Positions 57,861 through 64,000 of a DNA stretch of 64,000 nt are shown piece after piece (within the stretch, counting starts at the first letter, position 1; each line of letters begins with the position of its first letter). The stretch lies in NCBI GenBank assembly GCA_028673005.1, contig CM054112.1:22743624-22807623 (forward strand). The letters are read 5' to 3'. The position numbers were made by a program, and so were the translations under genes. The DNA is from Tanypteryx hageni (taxonomy: Eukaryota > Arthropoda > Insecta > Odonata > Petaluridae). The notes under the pieces were generated by a model. That model ran no database searches, had not been told where the DNA came from, and saw only the letters and a list, made by a program, of their open reading frames with translations.

Positions 57861-58229
57861 ATTTAAGGTGCAGGGAAACTAGAAGAAGATAGAATAATAA
57901 ATAAGTAAATTGGATATCGCTAAAGGGGCACCTATTGGACGCTAGATTGAAGCTTCTAGAGAGATGTAGGTCAGAAAGTTAAGCTGATGATTATATTATA
58001 TAGGAAGACATAATCACAATGATAACGTACGTGAGATAAAGTGTAAGACAGAGCGATGCCGAGGATATTTTTTCGTATAATTGTTAAAGGTCATAACAAG
58101 ATATTTAACACTGAATTTGAGATTTATTAGGAAGCCTGGTGCACTGTATCCCTCGCCCCCACCTATATAGGGAACTTCAAGGTATGATGCAGATATACCT
58201 GGTAATGGATTACCACCGGGGTCGCATAA

Positions 58230-59460
58230 GGGCGAAATCAAAATCAACGCGGAAAACTATTGACGAGTTAGCTTGACACCTGTGTTATTGTCTTTTACAT
58301 ATGGTACTTCTTGGAAGTAAGCAACTGGCAACGCAAAATTTAGCATGGAGTTAGAAAAAGCTATTATTGCGAGATTCTATTATTATGTTTGTGTCCGGAA
58401 CTTGCAGGATCGATAGATAAAGGAGAAGAAATTGACAGCATCGTGATAAACTTTTCTAAAGCTTAGGATGTAATATCTCACGATATTGTACTAGCTAAAT
58501 TATACGACTTAAAAATTGATAAAATGGTAATATTATGGCTGAAAAATCTCCTTACAGGGAAATAACAGCGGGTTAAAGCCGGAGAGAGTCCACAAAGGAA
58601 CTATCGAGCCCATCTTATGAAAATTAAGCAGTTTAATAAAATACTTGCCTCAGGTATCTCCAATGGCCATAAAAAGATGTAAAAAATCAGATGTGCGAAT
58701 CTATTTTCGGTGAATTACTATTGAAGACGGCTGCTTTGCAGCCGAAATGCATTCTGGTTACTTAAACCTTATTGTGGCTATTAGAGATACCTGAGGCGAG
58801 TATTTTTTAAATTGCTTGCTTTTGAATTTTAGGACAATTATTCGATAGAAATTAATGTCACATCAAAAGTGCCACAAGGATGATTTTAGAGCTCTTATTA
58901 GTACCAATTCACGTAAACGATTTCTTTAATTACATTAATTCTGATTGACAACTTTTTGCAGATGATTGTATTACTTATATAGAGACGAATGAAAACCGAA
59001 AAAATCAGTCAACTTTGGAAAATGATACAGAACGGGTAGAGTTATTGATTAGGTTAAACAAAAATCAACGTTAGAAAATGTAAGCACATCACCTTCTTAA
59101 ATAAAATGACCACGAGCAATTGTCGCTGCACACCAAATGGGGAGATGGCACCTATGATAGGTAAATGCAAATATCTAGGCTTTCAAATTATCAAAGGCTT
59201 ACATGTAGGTATACACATAGACAAAATCCTAACAAAAGCTTACAAAACTTTACAATATGTACTCCCTAATCTGAAATTAAGTAGTAAGAAGGAGTTATCA
59301 TGCAAATTAGTTATGCCTATATTAAAATGAGAAACGAACAAATGGTATCCTTAAAAGATAGGACGAATAAAGAGACTCGAGAGGATCGCAGGCAGGCTAC
59401 GAGATATGCACTAGGTGGATTTAAAAACTAAAGATTGTGTCACTAAAACAGATTAGGTGG
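58230..59460 (+). pseudogene. LINE reverse transcriptase, broken and interrupted
   Basis: The plus strand gives 'ENY' and 'RVSLTPV' (position of NYRPVSLTSV), then 'IDSIVINFSKA' and 'DVISHDIVLAKLYDLKID' (motif A; the catalytic Asp is Asn and the Phe codon a stop), 'LWLKNLLTGK', then after the foldback insertion 'KVPQG', 'QLFADDCITYIETNE' (motif C, FADD intact at about 58955), 'GKCKYLGFQIIKGL' and 'GRIKRLERIAGRL'. Many stops and frameshifts separate these blocks. The longest open part is 59106-59330. Confidence 0.88.
58626..58817. mobile_element. Foldback MITE inserted in the LINE
   Basis: The left arm (58626-58671) has AAGCAGTTTAATAAAATACT and CTCAGGTATCTC. The right arm (58770-58817) carries the inverse, including GAGATACCTGAGGCGAG. 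The 192-bp element therefore has arms of about 46-48 bases. A central perfect hairpin CGGCTGCTTTGCAGCCG lies at about 58728-58744. It splits the LINE RT relic between the motif A block and 'KVPQG', so it inserted later. Confidence 0.85.
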
Positions 59461-59784
59461 TACATATTCAAGCCACTTAACAAATATAAGGTATAAAAAA
59501 TCTAAGGAGATGGTAAGAAAAATCAGCATTAATTGGTAAAAAACGAACATGAGTTTTTAAATTAAATTGAGGCCGCAAAAAACAATCATCGCGAAATATT
59601 CTCTTATTATAGGGGATTGTAATCCACTGCCTGAAGTGCTCTTCGAACCATTCCCAAAAACGCAAATTATTTTAGGGAAAAAATGTTTGTTTGATAATAA
59701 TTGGTCTTCTAGATTATAAAAGATGAAGACGGAGTTGATAAAGCAAAAAAGTAGGGATGTGTACGGGTTTTCCGTGGTACAGAG
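59461..59784. other. Spacer after the LINE, no gene recognised
   Basis: Probably includes the LINE 3' end. No tail is recognisable. Confidence 0.4.
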
Positions 59785-60350
59785 GTGCTTTTCGTCAAAT
59801 TCGCCGTAGTATAATCGTATACTAATGTATTTGCTTTGAAATCAGAAAATTATTTTTCCTTATATTTTGATCCGTTCTAATCATGTTTATTTCGTTTTCC
59901 CATTCTATACTTGTTCTACAAACAAAATTTCTCTTAAATCCGTTCAGCCAATACCTTCGAAATTCATAATTACAGAAAAATTCTAACCTTGATATTGCGG
60001 TAGCCCTATTTAGTCGACCCGGTTGAAATATGATATTTTGGTTATTTATTTTAAGAAAGATTAAATATACTCTATTTGGTTAAATTTCTTGAGGCCAGTT
60101 CTCTACTAATACGTGTAAAATAAATACTATTTTACCTTTTAATGTGGTAGCCCTGCTGTTCAGGTCCTAAAACGTCTCGTTTTCATTATTGTATTTTGTG
60201 CAAATCTTATATATATAAAATTTCGTTGATATTAATTTAGCCAATTCCTTCCAAATCCATAATTGAAAGAGTATAATTTGTAATTGTGGCACTCCTGTTC
60301 GGCTTGTTCGGTCTAAATATGCTAATATGGTTTTGTATATATGTGTACAC

Positions 60351-60842
60351 CAGAGGTGCACAGCTCAAAAGTTGACACGGGTCAAAATCGACCTAGATAG
60401 GATCTAGGCGGGCCACGCTGTGAAAGTTATGTACATAAAAAATTTAAGTGCACTATTGTAGATTCAGTATTTACCGTAACAACTTTTACATGCAATTTTT
60501 ATGCGACAAAAATGAGGTGACAAACAAATATAATTTACTTACTCGATGGGAGATGTTGCACCGTTTTTCTCTCGCCATTCCACTTATATCTCGAGTAATG
60601 CTGGTAGTTGCTGTTCTTAGGATATCTCCTAAACTCTTATCTGTCAATACTAAACGTAATGGAGCTTTGCTTGATTTTATAAGGGAGAATTTTTGTTCAC
60701 ACATGCGATAAATATCCATAACAAATTTTACTTGTATTTTTTACGGAAAAGGAAAGCACCAGCCGAGTTAAATCCTGCCGGGCCACATAAAATGTGTCGG
60801 AGGGCCAAATTTGGCCCGCAGGCCGTATGTTGTGCGTCTCTG
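60351..60842 (-). mobile_element. hAT element relic with 8-bp target duplication
   Basis: The left end begins CAGAGGTGCACA and the right end, on the minus strand, CAGAGACGCACA, continuing into GGCCTGCGGGCC. It is flanked by GTGTACAC (60343-60350) and GTGTACAT (60843-60850), an 8-bp duplication with one difference, as hAT transposases make. The 492-bp copy retains only the end of a transposase on the minus strand, so it is internally deleted. Confidence 0.92.
60486..60719 (-). pseudogene. hAT transposase C-terminal dimerisation domain fragment
   Basis: A 77-codon minus-strand frame reads 'MCEQKFSLIKSSKAP', 'LTDKSLGDILRTATTSI' and 'SGMAREKRCNISHR'. This follows the end of hAT transposases of the GTF2IRD2/ZBED-like type (CExxFSxM.xxKS..R..LTDE.L...LR.ATS), the hAT_C dimerisation segment. 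The catalytic core is not present. The frame has no internal stop over this short stretch, but it lacks everything upstream and should be regarded as a remnant. Confidence 0.85.
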
Positions 60843-61261
60843 GTGTACATTATAAATATTATATTTGGTTAAAATTGATGAGGAGAGTACAACATAAATT
60901 GGTGTAAAAATAATTACTTTTATTTCTTGTATAGTGGTAGCCCTGCTTTCTATATCTATACTAAAAATCTTGATTTTGTTTTTATATGTTGTAAATCTAC
61001 ATCATACAATATTTCGTGAAATCAGTTGGACCGATTCCTTCCTATTTCATAATTACCGAAAAGTTAAGCTATGCAATTTCGGCACCTCTGCTGAGTCGAT
61101 CCAGTCCAAATATGCCATTTTGGTCATTAATTTATGTGAGTATTTTATTTACCAAATTTTGTTGAAATCGGTTTTGCCAATTCTTCCCTGATATATGCGT
61201 ACAGACGTACGGACGGACATCTAGAAGATAATAGTGCTTTTCAGCAATGACGAAAAGCACT

Positions 61262-63499
61262 CAAAAATGCTTGATGGGGTGTAGTACAGTGGGCTCGGGG
61301 ACGGCTACGGTAGTTGTGAAGGCTCATCTTGAAACTACAGAGTTCTACATTCATAAAAGTCTGCAATTATAAGTATTAATAATTAAATTGACGTATACTT
61401 AACAGAAATAATTTATGCATAAATTCTATTTATTCATGTATAAGATGTATATGCTATATGCATGATTAATGTATTTTATATGTATGATTTATAGATACGT
61501 ATAAGTCTAAAATTTTAAAAGTTGTCGCCACCCGGCTTTAGCCTACTTGGGATGATTAGGTTAAATAAGTACATTATTTTGACGGGAGAAAAACTGATTT
61601 GATAACAGCAATAAATGACGAGCTAAACGGTATCCCAAATGCATTTTGACGAAGGATCCTACGTTCTTGAGAGACTCCTTATACTATTTCGTACATTATG
61701 GATGCAAATTTCCAATATAAAATTTATCGTTAAATTTCGACTTTATATTTAATTGAGAGATGCTAAACGTAAGTAAATATGAGTAGCGCCATACATAACT
61801 ACATTATTTATGCATCTCGTGAAATAAATACTCATCGAATGGTATAAGCAGTCGTGCAAATATGCAGGTAAAATAGAAAACGGTATATGATGGAATTTTA
61901 AGTAGTACTTATTCTGAGAACTATAATGTAGCAATGGGAGCATTCCGAGATGGAAGGAGAAACGTATCGTTGATGTTGAGATATAGTTATGGCGAGCACA
62001 AAAAGAAATAAAAATAGGGTTGAAGAAATATTGATGGTTTTTTGAAGAAAGCGGTGTTGGTGCTCCCTTGCAGAGACCATTTAGCAGAAGTTGGAATAAT
62101 TAAATAAATTTTTTTATTACCTTAATTAAACAAGTTTTCTACCGTTAACTGTTTAACAAGATTACCCAGATGCAATATACATCTTAGACTTATTTTAGGA
62201 ATATTTATAAAACGATCAAAGTTACTTAAGTTAGCATGAGTTCTACTGAGCAATTAACGGCTTCGTGATTTTTACCCTAATTGCCTACATAATTGCATAT
62301 TATGTCTCGCAAAATCCTGTATTGAATATATAAGGCAATACACCGCGAGTTTTCATATAAGTCAAATTTTAGGGTTGAATGGAAAAATCAACTTTACCTA
62401 AGCAATTTCATAAATTCCGCCATAAAAGTTAATACATGTATAATTACTGCAGCTTAAAGGAATCTAATTCCAGGTTTCGGTTTTAAAATCCATTATTGAC
62501 CCTTCAAATCTTCTATAAAATGAAACGCTTTCATTGTGAGTCCGTCACGCTGCCATATGAATGTAGCATATTAATCAATTGCATTTTATAATTACTTATA
62601 ATCATCGTAAGAGTTAGAAATTTGAAACAAATAACCCCTAAAGTAAAGAAATTTTATTTTCCAGCAGTCGATTTTCGTATACGAGTCGAATCGGTTCACA
62701 TATTAGATTTTAACGCGAAAATGTGGCATACGCGAAAATCTTTATTTTGTCAAGGTGATTTGTATAGTTCCCGGTTATGTCTAATTGCGAATGATTTGCT
62801 GAAATTATAATTCGCTTCACATCTGTCCAGACATGAACTATTGTGAAGTTTAAACAAAACCTTAGTAACGCTAAACAATATGATGTTAACAAAAATAAAT
62901 AAATATCCCATTATTCATTGACACTGCTTATAAGTGATTTTTAGTCAGATATGAGGTTTAATTGGCTGAATTTTTAAAAAGATTTTGAGTAAATTTTCTG
63001 CCTAAGCTGAATAAGTTTTAGCGGAGGTTCACTTTTTTCATGTGTATTTTTATATATTTTTATTGTTTAAGAATGAAATTTGTTTTGAATAAATATCTTA
63101 AAAAATATATAAGCCAAAATTTAAAAAGTGTAGCAATGAAAACAAATTTGGGCTAACATTTCATATAAAATCTGTTCCCATATTTCAACCGACAACAATA
63201 TATTTGAGTCTCATTAATGATATATACAGAACAAAAGTCTATGCTCTGAATGTTCTGTTGTATTTCTTACTGTCTGTATACGAAATTAGTTTTCCATTCA
63301 ACATTTATAATACGAGTAGTCGGTGCTTGCATACTGCAAGCGCTTAAAAAACTCACCATACACCAAGATATAAACCAACGCGATCTCCAGAGCGAGCTAT
63401 TTATAATAAATATGTATCCCACTAAAAATAATAATGATATTGAAATGAATGGAATATTTTATGTGTTAGGATTAAGACGTCCCCATATGTTTACCTAAT
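61262..63499. other. AT-rich DNA, no gene recognised
   Basis: Nothing I can support. The open frames on either strand (for example 62622-62810 and 63250-63498) are unrecognised. Confidence 0.5.
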
Positions 63500-63960
63500 T
63501 GGTTGACATAAACGATATATATGCAATATAGTCCATTGATTCCCATTGAGAGCATTAAATCAATGCTCTTGAAGTATGGAAAAATCAATTCCCATTGAAA
63601 GGTTTTTGAGTCGTTGCTATGGTAGTTATAATTTTTCATTGTTGAACACCGAAAAACATTTCATAATTTTATGGTTAAAATCAAATTTTTACGCAAATTC
63701 GGCATGGATTTGAATTTTGTCTTCAAGAAAAATAAACGCAATTTTTTCATTCACAATATGGTGCATGTCCTGACTTTGTATCGTAATTGTAAATAATTTA
63801 AAAAACAATTTTATATATCCCTGCACCGTTTCCCATGCTTTTCGTATGGGTGTTTAAAAATGGACTTAGGGTTCAAAAACACCACATAAATATAACATTT
63901 TAGAAATCGATTTCAAAAAACAAAAAAATACCACAAAAATTCAGAGTAGAATAATGTATC
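63500..63960 (+). repeat. Dispersed repeat family A (copy 4)
   Basis: This is the closest relative of copy 1 (17206-17724, minus). Shared blocks are AATGCTCTTGAAGT, GAGTCGTTGCTATGGTAGTT, CCGAAAAAC, TTCATAATTTTATG, AAATCAAATTTTTACGCAAA and TATGGGTGTTTAAAA. The similarity ends near 63880-63960. The downstream block present in copies 1 and 3 (AGCACTTCTAG) is absent. Confidence 0.85.
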
Positions 63961-64000
63961 TGTTCCTAAAAACAAAAATACAATTAAAAGTAACGAAACA

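Larger units (their letters stand above)
57280..59460 (+). mobile_element. CR1/L2-like LINE relic with ORF1 esterase and RT remains
   Basis: A 5' part encodes an SGNH-esterase-like ORF1 relic (57390-57860), and a 3' part encodes a reverse transcriptase relic (58230-59460). Spacing and orientation fit one element from which the endonuclease part has decayed. A small foldback element interrupts the RT at 58626-58817. CR1/L2-type LINEs are known to carry an esterase domain in ORF1. The precise clade is inference. Confidence 0.8.
59785..61261. mobile_element. Repeat element with ~290-bp internal tandem units, split by a hAT
   Basis: The left edge is GTGCTTTTCGTCA (59785-59797) and its exact inverse TGACGAAAAGCAC closes the right edge (61248-61260). 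Right before that end, AGTGCTTTTC and GAAAAGCACT form a 10-bp hairpin (61233-61261). Inside, blocks such as CCAATTCCTTCC...CATAATT and GGTAGCCCTGC recur about every 290 bases (near 59944, 60237 and 61024, after subtracting the 500-bp hAT insertion), with a half-period of about 145. The organisation suggests a Helitron-like or MITE-type element, but its class is unknown. Confidence 0.65.

Overview
The window looks like animal, probably arthropod (insect-like), nuclear DNA. It is AT-rich and packed with old transposons and microsatellites. I could find no intact host protein-coding exon, rRNA gene or functional tRNA gene. The evidence for an arthropod is the mix of element families: a mariner, a Tc1-like element, a piggyBac, a hAT, several non-LTR retrotransposons, tRNA-derived SINEs, Helitron-like and Penelope-like terminal sequences, and foldback elements. 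All are decayed, so the species cannot be named from the sequence alone. The stretch is best read as intergenic or deep-intronic DNA.

Layout. 1-3.9 kb is featureless AT-rich DNA. 3.9-6.2 kb is a CG-bearing polypyrimidine/polypurine block. 7.57-8.84 kb (minus) is a LINE with a broken reverse transcriptase. Near 9.07 kb (minus) is a possible Penelope-type hammerhead ribozyme relic. 11.2-12.5 kb is a mariner with both ends and TA duplications but a dead transposase. 12.9-14.8 kb holds a foldback element, a degenerate TTCACCCA array, a SINE and an inverted pair of tRNA-like sequences. 16.0-17.7 kb has two dispersed repeat families and a long (TA)n tract. 20.0-24.2 kb holds a tRNA-like SINE, a MADF-domain DNA element, a tandemly duplicated repeat, a Tc1/Tc3-like transposase relic and a LINE tail.

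25.6-26.5, 30.6-31.4, 32.0-32.6 and 40.9-42.0 kb are CG-rich islands in the AT-rich background. They carry GA/CT tracts and a few good splice-like signals, so they are the best places to look for promoters or first exons. 33.6-35.9 kb contains two TTCACCCA arrays facing each other. 38.6-39.45 kb shows a SINE inserted into an older repeat whose empty site survives at 17.3 kb. 50.25-51.9 kb is a piggyBac relic. 51.95-52.43 kb is an inverted-arm element. 53.47-53.99 kb is Helitron-like. 55.1-59.5 kb contains two LINE relics, one split by a small foldback element. 59.8-61.26 kb is a tandem-repeat element split by a hAT relic with an 8-bp target duplication. 63.5-63.96 kb is another copy of the 17 kb repeat family.

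There is no pathway or operon: apart from possible promoters in the islands, everything recognised is mobile-element sequence, often nested. I saw no convincing new biological system. The most unusual structures are the dispersed TTCACCCA arrays, the SINE with a surviving empty site, the MADF-bearing element and the inverted tRNA-like pair.
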